From a virus: DNA of 22,697 nt. Where the stretch lies: the IMG/VR virus record IMGVR_UViG_3300032316_000337, positions 1 through 22,697 of that record; one strand, 5' to 3'. Below are positions 6,673 through 13,799 of this stretch, one piece after another. Below the pieces are notes generated by a model, which did no database searches, was not told the origin of the DNA, and worked only from the letters and a program-made list of their open reading frames with translations. Within the stretch, counting starts at the first letter, position 1, and each line of letters begins with the position of its first letter. The translations under genes were made by a program, and so were the position numbers.

Positions 6673-7034
6673 TGATTGAAGAACTTATCAGCCGCGTGTT
6701 CTACGCACGGAATGTTGCACACTTTGAACATTGGCGCGCCAAGGGCGAAGGCAGCTACGCCAAGCACAAGGCGCTGGGCCACTTTTACGACGACGTCATA
6801 GACGCCATCGACAGGCTCGTAGAGGCGTACCAAGGCGCGTTCAGCCTCATCGGCAACATACCAGCCCCGAAAGTCACTGAGCGTGACGTGCTGAAGCTCC
6901 TAGAGGCTGACGCGGACTGGATCGAGCAGAACCACGAGGCCGTCTGCAAGGGCAACCGCGCCGTGGCCAACCTCGTGGACGGTGTCACAGAAGTGTATCT
7001 ATCAACCATCTATAAGCTACGGAACTTGAAATGA
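6672..7034 (+). CDS. DUF5856 family, Dps/mini-ferritin-like protein
   Basis: The 120-residue, largely helical protein (MIEELISRVFYARNVAHFEH start) fits DUF5856 as I recall it. Its first helices align without gaps to the Dps ferroxidase region. H20-W21, K24-G25, H32, D47 and E51 have the same spacing as E. coli Dps H51-W52, R55-G56, H63, D78 and E82 (steps of 12, 15 and 4). The position of Dps D67 is G36 here, with H37 beside it. The C-terminal half (ADWIEQNHEAVCKGNRAVAN, then EVYLSTIYKLRNL) resembles the last Dps helices. A metal-binding four-helix bundle is therefore likely; whether it oxidises iron, stores it or serves in the virion is unknown. It lies between a fibre gene and the lysis cassette, coupled to both. 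Confidence 0.7.
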   Translation: MIEELISRVFYARNVAHFEHWRAKGEGSYAKHKALGHFYDDVIDAIDRLVEAYQGAFSLIGNIPAPKVTERDVLKLLEADADWIEQNHEAVCKGNRAVANLVDGVTEVYLSTIYKLRNLK

Positions 7035-7195
7035 ACGATGATGACTTAAATGTTCGCCTGTCTACACATGAAGCCGTATGTGCCGAACGGTGGCGTGAAA
7101 CTATCATGCGTATTAAACGCCTCGAAAATACCAGCTTAGGCGTGGCTGGGGCAATCATTATGCTGCTTATCGGCATAATTATGAAGATGAACTGA
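7031..7195 (+). CDS. Small membrane protein, XhlA/holin-like (54 aa)
   Basis: The ATG overlaps the preceding stop (ATGA), and the stop is one base before the endolysin ATG. The N-terminal half is charged and helical (ERWRETIMRIKRLE), followed by one membrane segment, LGVAGAIIMLLIGIIM (about 36-51), and the short tail KMN. A short coiled-coil plus a C-terminal membrane span is the layout of XhlA-type proteins, which act with holins in lysis. Its place directly before an endolysin supports this. It could instead be a pinholin- or antiholin-like regulator. Confidence 0.7.
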   Translation: MNDDDLNVRLSTHEAVCAERWRETIMRIKRLENTSLGVAGAIIMLLIGIIMKMN

Positions 7196-7196
7196 C

Positions 7197-7589
7197 ATGA
7201 GCATTATACTTGGCACACGTTCGCTGGCACGCCTTGAAGGTGTACACCCAGATCTCGTCCGCATCGTGAAGAAGGCCGCCGACATATCGGACCTTGACTT
7301 TACCGTTTTGGAAGGGCTGCGCACAGTCGAGAGGCAGAAAGAGTTAGTGAAGCAGGGCGCGTCGAAGACGATGAACTCGCGACACCTGACTGGCCACGCG
7401 GTTGATCTGGCACCAATGATTAACGGTAAAATATCTTGGGACTGGCCACTCTACAAACGGCTGGCCAAGACAATAAAGGCCGCTGCGGCGGTCGAGAGAT
7501 TGCCACTTCAGTGGGGTGGTGATTGGCGCACGTTCAAAGACGGCCCGCATTGGGAACTGCCTTGGGCGTTTTATCCGAAGGGAAAGTAA
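7197..7589 (+). CDS. Endolysin, M15-family L,D-/D,D-type zinc peptidase
   Basis: The 130-residue protein has the M15C (VanY/Ply-like) zinc site: H63 and D70 in SRHLTGHAVDLAP and H118 in DGPHWELP, with D115 as the likely catalytic acid. Upstream, TVLEGLRTVERQKELVKQG is the standard substrate-cleft segment of phage M15 endolysins such as that of T5. It cleaves peptide cross-links or stem peptides of peptidoglycan; whether it acts as an L-Ala-D-Glu or a D-Ala-D-Ala enzyme cannot be told. There is no signal peptide, so it depends on the adjacent holin. The length is typical for the family without an extra wall-binding domain. Confidence 0.92.
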   Translation: MSIILGTRSLARLEGVHPDLVRIVKKAADISDLDFTVLEGLRTVERQKELVKQGASKTMNSRHLTGHAVDLAPMINGKISWDWPLYKRLAKTIKAAAAVERLPLQWGGDWRTFKDGPHWELPWAFYPKGK

Positions 7590-7590
7590 A

Positions 7591-7767
7591 ATGAAGATCG
7601 TATCTTGGTTAGTAAATCGTTTGAAGGAGCCTAGCACATACGCTGGCTTCGCCGGCATCGCATTGGCCTTCGGCCTGTCCGACGCAGAGTGGGCAACCAT
7701 CTCCACGGCCGTCGCCGGTCTGGCTGGCGTAGTCGCCATGCTCCTGTCTGAAACACCCGCCGAATAA
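7591..7767 (+). CDS. Holin
   Basis: The ATG at 7591 is preceded by AAGGGA and gives 58 residues; a more upstream in-frame start would overlap the endolysin. The sequence starts MKIVSWLVNRLKEPSTYAGF and has two hydrophobic helices (about 19-30 and 37-52, STAVAGLAGVVAMLL) separated by LSDAEW, and a short polar tail. The LKEPSTYAG start and size fit small two-span holins found beside M15 endolysins in proteobacterial phages. It forms the membrane lesion that releases the endolysin. Its stop overlaps the Rz start by one base. Confidence 0.8.
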   Translation: MKIVSWLVNRLKEPSTYAGFAGIALAFGLSDAEWATISTAVAGLAGVVAMLLSETPAE

Positions 7768-7979
7768 TGAAGTTCCTGACGGCCTTGCTGGGTATCATCA
7801 ACAAGCTCTTAGGGCTTTGGGATGAAAACCGTTGGAAGCGGCAAGGCCGTCAGGAAACCATTAAGGAGATGAACGATGCCATCAATCGTCAAATCGAACT
7901 GGGCGAGGCTGCTGTCAACGTCCCTGATCCTGAGCGCGACGAGCGGCTGCGCAACCGTTTCGACCGCTCCCGTAAATAG
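7767..7979 (+). CDS. Rz: Rz-like i-spanin
   Basis: The 70-residue protein has an N-terminal membrane helix (MKFLTALLGIINKLLGLW) followed by a charged, helical periplasmic part (RQGRQETIKEMNDAINRQIE, then DPERDERLRNRFDR). This is the layout of inner-membrane spanins, which pair with an outer-membrane lipoprotein to fuse the membranes in the last step of lysis. It is short for an Rz. The Rz1 gene begins inside it in another frame and overlaps it by 104 bases. Confidence 0.8.
   Translation: MKFLTALLGIINKLLGLWDENRWKRQGRQETIKEMNDAINRQIELGEAAVNVPDPERDERLRNRFDRSRK
7863..7869 (+). promoter_or_regulatory. Strong ribosome binding site for Rz1 inside Rz
   Basis: AAGGAGA within TTAAGGAGAT lies 6-7 bases upstream of the ATG at 7876. 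It is a near-perfect Shine-Dalgarno, set in the coding region of Rz, and it fixes the Rz1 start. Confidence 0.85.
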
Positions 7980-8109
7980 TTACTGCGCCATTGCAAAACC
8001 CATCACCTACGACGCGACAAAAGACACACCTGAAACGGTAGCCGAAGTCGAACTACATAACGGTGTTTTCGTTTGCTTGTGCGAGGATGACTGCCCGAAA
8101 GGCAAGTAA
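7876..8109 (+). CDS. Rz1: Rz1-like o-spanin lipoprotein
   Basis: The protein has 77 residues and a signal peptide (NWARLLSTSLILSATSGCAT) with a lipobox-like Cys at 25. The -3 residue is Thr rather than the usual Leu/Val/Ile. The mature part continues APVNSYCAIAKPITYDATKD and ends with three close Cys residues (67, 69, 73). The YCAIAKPI.YD..KDTPETV segment is one I associate with Rz1-type proteins of alphaproteobacterial phages. The gene starts in a different frame within Rz, as in many spanin pairs, but extends 130 bases past it. It would span the periplasm with Rz. The stop abuts the next ATG. Confidence 0.8.
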   Translation: MPSIVKSNWARLLSTSLILSATSGCATVSTAPVNSYCAIAKPITYDATKDTPETVAEVELHNGVFVCLCEDDCPKGK

Positions 8110-9291
8110 ATGCCAGCCATCTTAGCGATAGACCAAGAGTTGTACAAATATTGTACGCCTCGCCAAAAGGAAATCCTCGAGGCCATAGAGCGTCTTGGAA
8201 GTGCCAAGGCTGCGTCCATTGAATTGGGTATTAACATGGGCGGCGCAAGTGACGCCTACATTGCTGTTAAAAAGAAGGCGGCGCTGTACGGCTACGCGCC
8301 AGAGCATGACTTTACACGGCCCGTGCCCGACGGCTTTATCGCCAAGGGCGTATCGACCTACTACGACAAGGAGGGCAAGCCCACCGGCCAGTGGGTCAAG
8401 GCGTCTGCCGACGTGGCTCGGCAGCAAGAGATGTTCGCAGCCGCCGTGAACGCGATGGCGAACACGTTGCCGCGCCTCGATCCAATCATCGCGCCAGAGC
8501 AGTTCAACGCCGACCTGCTGACGATGTACACGCTAACCGACGCGCACATCGGCATGCTCGCATGGCACCGCGAGAACATGCAGGCCGACTGGGACTTGCA
8601 GATAGCCGAGGCGGTCATCGTCGGCTGCTTCGAGCAGATCATCAAATCCTCGCCAGACAGCGAGACGGCCATCCTGAACCAGCTCGGCGACTTGCTGCAC
8701 TACGACGGCCTGTCGGCCGTCACACCGACCAGCGGGCACGTCCTCGACGCCGACGGCCGCTTCACCAAGATGGTCGAAGTCGCCGTGCGTGTGCTGCGCC
8801 GCATCATCAATATGCTACTGGCCAAGCACAAAAACGTCCACGTCATCCTCGCCGAAGGCAACCACGACATGGCCTCGTCCGTCTGGCTGCGCACGATGTT
8901 CAAGGCGCTGTACGAGAACGAGCCGCGCATCACCGTCGATGACAGCGCGCTGCCGTACTACGCCTATGAATTTGGCGACGTCATGTTGACCTTTCACCAC
9001 AGCCACTTGAAGAAGTTCGGCGCGATGCGCGAAATCATCCCCGCCATGTTCTCCGAGATATGGGGCCGCACGAAGAAACGCTACTGCCACACAGGGAACT
9101 ACCACCACACCAAAGAGGAGGAACATGCAGGGATGAAGGTCTTCCAGCACCCCACACTCGCCGCACGGGACGCATACGCCTCTCGCGGCGCGTGGTTCTC
9201 GGACAGGGAGGTGTGCTCGATCACGTACCATAAAAAGTTCGGGCAGGGGATGCGTGTGTACGCTTGCCCTGAAATGCTGGATGCCGTATGA
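8110..9291 (+). CDS. Metallophosphoesterase with N-terminal helix-turn-helix
   Basis: The N-terminal 55 residues (TPRQKEILEAIERLGSAKAA, then AYIAVKKKAALYGYAPEH) form a helix-turn-helix-like DNA-binding region, followed by a GVSTYYDKEGKPTGQWVKAS linker. The catalytic part has the metallophosphoesterase motifs in order: D144-A-H146 (TLTDAHIGM), G193-D194 (NQLGDLLHYDG), G250-N-H-D253 (AEGNHDMAS), a His cluster at 296-299 (TFHHSHL) and GNYHH at 329-333. This family contains phosphodiesterases and nucleases of the SbcD/Mre11 type; a DNA or nucleotide substrate is plausible given the HTH. It sits between the lysis and neck genes and is not an obvious virion protein. The start abuts the Rz1 stop. 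Confidence 0.85.
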   Translation: MPAILAIDQELYKYCTPRQKEILEAIERLGSAKAASIELGINMGGASDAYIAVKKKAALYGYAPEHDFTRPVPDGFIAKGVSTYYDKEGKPTGQWVKASADVARQQEMFAAAVNAMANTLPRLDPIIAPEQFNADLLTMYTLTDAHIGMLAWHRENMQADWDLQIAEAVIVGCFEQIIKSSPDSETAILNQLGDLLHYDGLSAVTPTSGHVLDADGRFTKMVEVAVRVLRRIINMLLAKHKNVHVILAEGNHDMASSVWLRTMFKALYENEPRITVDDSALPYYAYEFGDVMLTFHHSHLKKFGAMREIIPAMFSEIWGRTKKRYCHTGNYHHTKEEEHAGMKVFQHPTLAARDAYASRGAWFSDREVCSITYHKKFGQGMRVYACPEMLDAV

Positions 9292-9334
9292 TGAGTGCGG
9301 GTTTTCTGATGCGCAAAACGTAAAAATCTGATAT

Positions 9335-9339
9335 AGGGG
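9335..9339 (+). promoter_or_regulatory. Ribosome binding site of the adaptor gene
   Basis: AGGGG lies 6 bases before the ATG at 9346, in a 54-base gap (9292-9345) that is AT-rich around 9310-9335. This is one of the few non-coding gaps in the window. A GATATA at 9330 could be a -10 element, but no fitting -35 is visible. Confidence 0.5.
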
Positions 9340-9345
9340 CGCGTT

Positions 9346-9999
9346 ATGGCCACTGCGATGACATTCACGACGTTACAGCAAGACGTGCAGCGCTATCTTG
9401 AGCGCGGCAACACCCTTGCGTCCGACCCCATTGTCTTCGAGCAAATCCCGCGCCTAATCAACCTCGCCGAACGCCGCATCGCCCGCGAGCTTAAAGTTGA
9501 GGGCTTCATCAACGTCGTGACCGGCACGCTCTCTCCGGGCCAGTCCGTCTACCCCAAGCCCGACCGCTGGCGCGACACGGTGTCGATCAACATCGGCACA
9601 GGCGCGACTTTTAATGACCGCAAAATCATATTCTCCCGCGTGTATGAATATCTGCGCTCCTACTGGCCAAACGCCTTGGAGACGGACACGCCGCTGTTCT
9701 ACAGCGACTATGACTACAGTCACTGGCTGTTCGCGCCGACGCCGGACGCCGCATATCCATTTGAAATCCTGTATTACGAGTTGCCGCCATTGCTTGACGA
9801 TAGCGTGCAGACCAACTGGATTACCGAATACGCCCCGCAGCTTCTGCTTTACGGCACGCTGGTTGAGGCAACGCCGTTCCTGAAGAACGACGAACGCATC
9901 CCAGTTTGGCAGAGCATGTACGACCGCGCGGCGGCAATGTTGAACGGCGAAGATCTCGCCAAAATCTTAGACCGATCCGCCGTGCGCAAGGAGGCATAA
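9346..9999 (+). CDS. Head-tail adaptor, SU10-adaptor-like
   Basis: The 217-residue protein starts MATAMTFTTLQQDVQRYLER and continues with IPRLINLAERRIARELKVEG and SPGQSVYPKPDRWRD. The middle is beta-rich (IIFSRVYEYLRSYWP, then FAPTPDAAYPFEILYYELPP) and the end helical (EYAPQLLLYGTLVEATPFLK, then WQSMYDRAAAML). The LINLAERRIAREL signature and size fit the SU10-like adaptor family that sits between portal and nozzle in podoviruses. The gp10-like nozzle at 14666 in the same window supports a neck role. Its stop overlaps the next start (TAATG). Confidence 0.7.
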   Translation: MATAMTFTTLQQDVQRYLERGNTLASDPIVFEQIPRLINLAERRIARELKVEGFINVVTGTLSPGQSVYPKPDRWRDTVSINIGTGATFNDRKIIFSRVYEYLRSYWPNALETDTPLFYSDYDYSHWLFAPTPDAAYPFEILYYELPPLLDDSVQTNWITEYAPQLLLYGTLVEATPFLKNDERIPVWQSMYDRAAAMLNGEDLAKILDRSAVRKEA

Positions 10000-12794
10000 T
10001 GTCCACGTCATTTACACAGGTTTTCGGTGGTACGACAATCTACCCCTCGGACGTATCGTACCTCCCCCTCGCGCTGACCAGCGACATATCCCTTGAGTGG
10101 CCGCTTGAGGCCACCACCGGCAATAACGTCGTCGCGCGCATCATCGACGTCACACCGACAGGGCCATTCACCATAACCTTGCCCGACGCGCTGTCGGTTG
10201 GCGTCGGACAGACGATCCTGTTCAACAACCTCGGCCCCAACACAATCACCGTTGACAATGCCGCCGGCAACGCAATCCTGAGCATCGGCGCGGGCGAACA
10301 GTGGCAGTGCTACCTCATCAACAACACCACCGTCGGCGGTGTCTGGCGCACGTTCCGCTACGGCGCTGCCGTAGCGCAGGCTCAGGCCGCCGCACTGGCG
10401 GGCGCGGGTCTAATCGCAGACGGATCGGAGCTTGCGCAGAATTACGAGGTCATCGACTTTTCCATCACGCCGTACAGCTTGACTGCCCCTGACCGCGCGA
10501 GGGTCTTCGTCTGGGCCGGCGGCCTCGGCACGCTCAACTTGCCGACCGCTGTCGCCGCCGGCGACGGTTGGTTTGTGCAAGTCCGCAACGGCGGGCAGGG
10601 CGACCTGACCGTCGACCCGTCCGGCTCCGAGCTTATCAACGCGGCAGCCACGCTGCTCTTGCAGCCGGGCGACAGCGCCGTCATTGTAAGCGACGGCGTC
10701 CAGTGGTACACCATCGGCCTCGGTCAGCAGGCGGTCTTCGCGTTCGACTACACGACCATTGCCGTCACTGGCGGTACGTACACACTGAGTGGGTCAGAAC
10801 TTAATCGGATTGCGTATAGGTTCAACGGCGCGCTGACGTCCAACGTCACCGTCGTTGTCCCCGCCACGGTGCAGCAATACTGGGTAAACAACGCCACGAC
10901 GGGCGCGTTTACGTTGGGCCTTCAGGCCTCGGGTAGCGCGACCACCACTCTGGTCACTCAAGGCGCGACGGCCATCCTGTATTCCGACGGCACGAACATC
11001 ATCTCGGCCACCACCTCGGCGGCCTTTGCGGGTACAGTCCCCATTTCCCAAGGCGGCACAGGCGCAGTCAACGCGCCCTCGGCGCTGACCAACCTCGGCG
11101 GCACGGGTATCGGCACGTCGGTCTTCACGGCAGCCACGACGGCTGCGGCGCGCTCCGCCATCGCGGCGGCGGCCTCTGGCGCTAACAGCGACATCACGTC
11201 ACTGACGGGCCTCACGACGCCACTGAGCGTCGCGCAAGGCGGCACCAACGCCATAACGGCTGGAGCTGCGCGCACAAGCCTCGGCGCGGCGGCAAGCGGC
11301 TCAAACGCAGACATCACGGCTTTGACTAACGCGGCAGGCATTCAGATCGGCGCGCCTACGCTTGGCGCGCAAGGTGTGGGCACCATTAACGCCACGGGCC
11401 TGTTCATCAACGGCGTGGGCGTCGGCACGGGTTCAGGCTCGGTGACCAGCGTCGCGGCGACCGTCCCGTCGTTCCTGTCCGTGACCGGTTCGCCAATCAC
11501 GACGTCGGGCACGTTGGCAATCTCGCTGTCGGGCACCGCGCTCCCTGTCGCCAACGGCGGCACGGGCCAGACCACGTACACCGACGGGCAGTTGCTTATT
11601 GGCAACACCACGGGCAACACGCTTACGAAGGCGACGTTGACGGCTGGGTCGGGCATCAGCATCACGAACGGCGCGGGTGGCATCACCATCGCGTCTACTG
11701 CCGGTAGTGGCACTGTCACCTCGGTCTCCGGCTCAGGCGGCACCACGGGCCTTACCTTAACTGGCGGTCCGATTACAACCAGCGGCACTTTGACCCTCGG
11801 CGGGACGCTCGCCGTTGTTAATGGCGGCACTGGCGCGACCAGTGTCTCTGGCGCTCGGCTCAACCTCGGTGCGGCTGGCTCTGGCGCTAACTCCGACATC
11901 ACGTCGCTCACCGGCCTGCTCACGGCACTTAGTATCGCACAGGGCGGCACAGGCGCGACTGACGCGACCACCGCTCGGACTAATCTCGGCGCGGGTACGG
12001 TCACTTCAGTTGCCGGCACTGGCACTGTAAGCGGCTTGAGCTTGAGCGGTACTGTTACCACTTCGGGGTCTCTGACGCTTGGCGGCACGCTCGCCGTCAC
12101 GGCGTCTAACTTTGCGTCACAAACGGCCAACACGTTCTTGGCTGCGCCGAATGGCACGGCTGGCGTTCCGACATTCCGCGCTATTGTCGCGGCGGACGTT
12201 CCGACCCTTAACCAGAACACGACTGGGACGGCATTGAACGTCACCGGCACAGTCGCCGTGGCCAACGGCGGCACAGGCGCAACGACTTCAGGCGGGGCGC
12301 TCACCAACCTCGGCGCTTACGCGGCCAGCAACCCATCTGGCTTTACCTCGAACACCGGCACTGTCACATCTGTCGGTGGCACTGGCTCTGCCAACGGCCT
12401 CAGTCTTTCAGGCACGGTCACAACGTCGGGCAACTTAACGCTTGGCGGTTCGGTTACATCCGTCGCATCTGGTGCTACCATCGACAGCATCGTTATTGGA
12501 TACCGGAACATTCCCCGTTCTACGACAACTACCACCGCTGTGGTAGGTGATGTCGGCAAGTGCATTGCGGTTACTGCGGGCATAACAATTCCTAACAGCA
12601 CGTTTGCTGCGGGTGATGCGGTTTCAATATACAACGACAGTGCTGCTGCCATTACGATTACAGCAGGGGTCACAACGCTCCGCCTCGCAGGAACCGCCAC
12701 CACAGGCAACCGCACACTGGCTGCGCGGGGTATGGCAACGGTCTGGTTCAACAGCGCGACAGAGGCAGTTATCTCTGGCGCGGGAGTTACATAA
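9999..12794 (+). CDS. Long tail fibre with GGTG repeats
   Basis: I start at the ATG at 9999, which overlaps the adaptor stop; this gives 931 residues. Residues 1-130 form an N-terminal attachment region (FTQVFGGTTIYPSDVSYLPL), and then come beta-rich units with a shared plan (PFTITLPDA, GQTILFNNLGPNTITVDNA; later GLGTLNLPTAVAAGD and NVTVVVPATVQQYWVNNATT). From about 347 to 817 the shaft consists of six GGTG/GGTN units of the type PISQGGTGA...AL.NLG and four GTVTSV..G...SG..TTSG.LTLGG units. The last 100 residues (GYRNIPRSTTTT, then GKCIAVTAGITIPNSTFAAG) form a recurrent fibre C-terminal domain. Codon choice shifts from GGC towards GGT near 12470. It is a trimeric receptor-seeking fibre, followed directly by a tip adhesin. 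Confidence 0.85.
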   Translation: MSTSFTQVFGGTTIYPSDVSYLPLALTSDISLEWPLEATTGNNVVARIIDVTPTGPFTITLPDALSVGVGQTILFNNLGPNTITVDNAAGNAILSIGAGEQWQCYLINNTTVGGVWRTFRYGAAVAQAQAAALAGAGLIADGSELAQNYEVIDFSITPYSLTAPDRARVFVWAGGLGTLNLPTAVAAGDGWFVQVRNGGQGDLTVDPSGSELINAAATLLLQPGDSAVIVSDGVQWYTIGLGQQAVFAFDYTTIAVTGGTYTLSGSELNRIAYRFNGALTSNVTVVVPATVQQYWVNNATTGAFTLGLQASGSATTTLVTQGATAILYSDGTNIISATTSAAFAGTVPISQGGTGAVNAPSALTNLGGTGIGTSVFTAATTAAARSAIAAAASGANSDITSLTGLTTPLSVAQGGTNAITAGAARTSLGAAASGSNADITALTNAAGIQIGAPTLGAQGVGTINATGLFINGVGVGTGSGSVTSVAATVPSFLSVTGSPITTSGTLAISLSGTALPVANGGTGQTTYTDGQLLIGNTTGNTLTKATLTAGSGISITNGAGGITIASTAGSGTVTSVSGSGGTTGLTLTGGPITTSGTLTLGGTLAVVNGGTGATSVSGARLNLGAAGSGANSDITSLTGLLTALSIAQGGTGATDATTARTNLGAGTVTSVAGTGTVSGLSLSGTVTTSGSLTLGGTLAVTASNFASQTANTFLAAPNGTAGVPTFRAIVAADVPTLNQNTTGTALNVTGTVAVANGGTGATTSGGALTNLGAYAASNPSGFTSNTGTVTSVGGTGSANGLSLSGTVTTSGNLTLGGSVTSVASGATIDSIVIGYRNIPRSTTTTTAVVGDVGKCIAVTAGITIPNSTFAAGDAVSIYNDSAAAITITAGVTTLRLAGTATTGNRTLAARGMATVWFNSATEAVISGAGVT
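11040..12450 (+). repeat. Coding repeats of the fibre shaft
   Basis: Two interleaved degenerate repeat types are visible in translation: six GGTG/GGTN collar units (first at about 11040, last at about 12260) and four GTVTSV...TTSG.L units (the last ends near 12450). DNA identity between units is partial, with shared blocks such as GGCGGCACAGGCGC. They are protein-level shaft repeats and not a CRISPR array. Confidence 0.8.
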
Positions 12795-13474
12795 TGAGCG
12801 GTATTCAAATGGCGCTGCTGGGTGCCGCGTCACCTTTTGTGCCAATCACCGAAACCTTTACGGCCAGTGGGACTTCTACGGTCCCATCAGGCTATACCAC
12901 GGCAACCATCGAAGTATGGGGCGCGGGTGGTGAGGGCGGCGCATCCGCAGCTACCAATGGTAGCGCGGGGGGCGCTAGTAGCGTTTCTGGTACTGGCTTG
13001 ACGACGATGACAGCAAATGGGGGCGGCGGTGGCCTTGCAGCTAGCTCACCATTCCCAGATGGCGCTGGAACCGGGGGAACAGCCTCTGGCGGCAACACTA
13101 CTAACACCACAGGCGCTAGTGGTGGTGCTGGTGGTAACAACACTAACGTAGGTGGTACTGGTGCTAATGGAACCAACGGAAGTATCTCTGGGGGAACTGG
13201 AGGTGCTGGTGCAACCGCAACATCAGGCAGTGTTGCTGGTGGTGATGCTACGGCTCCCGGTGCTGGCGGCGGTGGCGGTGCGCGCAATATAGTTGTTATG
13301 TGTAACCCGGTGCTAAATGGTGGCGGTGGGGGCGGTGCTGGTGGTTATAGTAAAACTATAATAACAACGCTAACCCCCGGTACGGTATTAACTGTCACTG
13401 TTGGCCTGCTTGTTAACGGTGTGGGTAACGGCGGTGCTGGTGCCGATGGTCGCGTCATCATCGCATATACATAG
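12794..13474 (+). CDS. Glycine-rich tail-fibre tip adhesin
   Basis: The 226-residue protein starts with a beta segment typical of the glycine-rich tip domain (ETFTASGTSTVPSGYTTATI, then EVWGAGG). About 130 residues follow that are mostly Gly, Ala, Ser, Thr and Asn in runs such as GGAGGNNTNVGGTGANGTNG. The end, GGGGGAGGYSKTIITTLTPG, TVLTVTVGLLVNGVG and ADGRVIIAYT, is the standard closing motif of Gly-rich phage tip proteins. The arrangement of a long fibre followed by a Gly-rich protein resembles the gp37/gp38 adhesins of T-even relatives, in which polyglycine helices present variable recognition loops. GGT-rich codons differ from the backbone. It couples to the fibre by TAATG. Confidence 0.75.
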   Translation: MSGIQMALLGAASPFVPITETFTASGTSTVPSGYTTATIEVWGAGGEGGASAATNGSAGGASSVSGTGLTTMTANGGGGGLAASSPFPDGAGTGGTASGGNTTNTTGASGGAGGNNTNVGGTGANGTNGSISGGTGGAGATATSGSVAGGDATAPGAGGGGGARNIVVMCNPVLNGGGGGGAGGYSKTIITTLTPGTVLTVTVGLLVNGVGNGGAGADGRVIIAYT

Positions 13475-13479
13475 AGGAG
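13473..13479 (+). promoter_or_regulatory. Strong ribosome binding site at the entry of the AT-rich cassette
   Basis: AGAGGAG lies 8 bases before the ATG at 13488 and overlaps the stop of the adhesin gene. Most neighbours rely on stop/start overlap and lack such a site. It shows that the true start is 13488 and not the earlier in-frame start at 13401. Confidence 0.8.
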
Positions 13480-13487
13480 TAAATATT

Positions 13488-13799
13488 ATGTTAACATATC
13501 AAATGCAGTTTAACGCAAAAGTTGAGTCAATCAATCTGGAACAAAGGCAGTTAGTTGTTGAGTATTTCGATCCTCACGGGGGTAAAAGTATACGCGCTGC
13601 GCTAGGCTTTAATTTTGACGCAACAGCGGATGATTTACGGCAGCTTGTTGTGGATGCCACTCCGCACACTCGTTTTCACGATAGGAATGAAGAGGTTAAA
13701 GCCATCCAAGAACGAAACATCGACCTTCAACAGTTAGAAGTTATTGTCGGTGAGGATATGGAGTACAACCTACCTACATTTAATAACGAAGTGATCTAA
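13488..13799 (+). CDS. Unknown 103-aa protein of the AT-rich cassette
   Basis: The start is set by a strong Shine-Dalgarno. The N-terminal half is beta-like (MLTYQMQFNAKVESINLEQR, then QLVVEYFDPHGGKSIRAALG), the second half mixed and acidic (DDLRQLVVDATPHTRFHDRN, then LQQLEVIVGEDMEYNLP). I recall similarly sized proteins with a MLTY..QF.A.VES start next to fibre genes in aquatic phages, which would suit a small fibre-associated or assembly protein, but I cannot name a family. GC is about 37% in a sampled line, far below the flanks. The stop overlaps the cupin start (TAATG). Confidence 0.65.
   Translation: MLTYQMQFNAKVESINLEQRQLVVEYFDPHGGKSIRAALGFNFDATADDLRQLVVDATPHTRFHDRNEEVKAIQERNIDLQQLEVIVGEDMEYNLPTFNNEVI

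Noticed and set aside
7876-8109. The ORF overlapping Rz as a mere shadow
   Set aside because: It was kept as a real gene because it has a near-perfect ribosome site, a signal peptide with lipobox Cys, and the expected place of Rz1.
9292-9345. Terminator formed by GTTTT/AAAAC between the phosphoesterase and adaptor genes
   Set aside because: The stem is only 5 bp, AT-rich, with a 9-base loop and no T run after it.
11342-12307. Long minus-strand ORF of 321 codons rich in Val and Pro
   Set aside because: It is the reverse complement of the Gly/Thr-rich fibre repeats; high GC and repeat structure keep the frame open. It has no domain and no partner genes on that strand.
11040-12450. CRISPR-like or satellite repeat array
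   Set aside because: Units are degenerate, in frame, irregularly spaced and translate as fibre-shaft motifs; there are no constant repeats with unique spacers.
12892-13287. Minus-strand Pro/Ala-rich ORF of 131 codons
   Set aside because: It is a shadow of the glycine-rich adhesin (GGC/GGT read backwards gives Pro and Ala/Thr).
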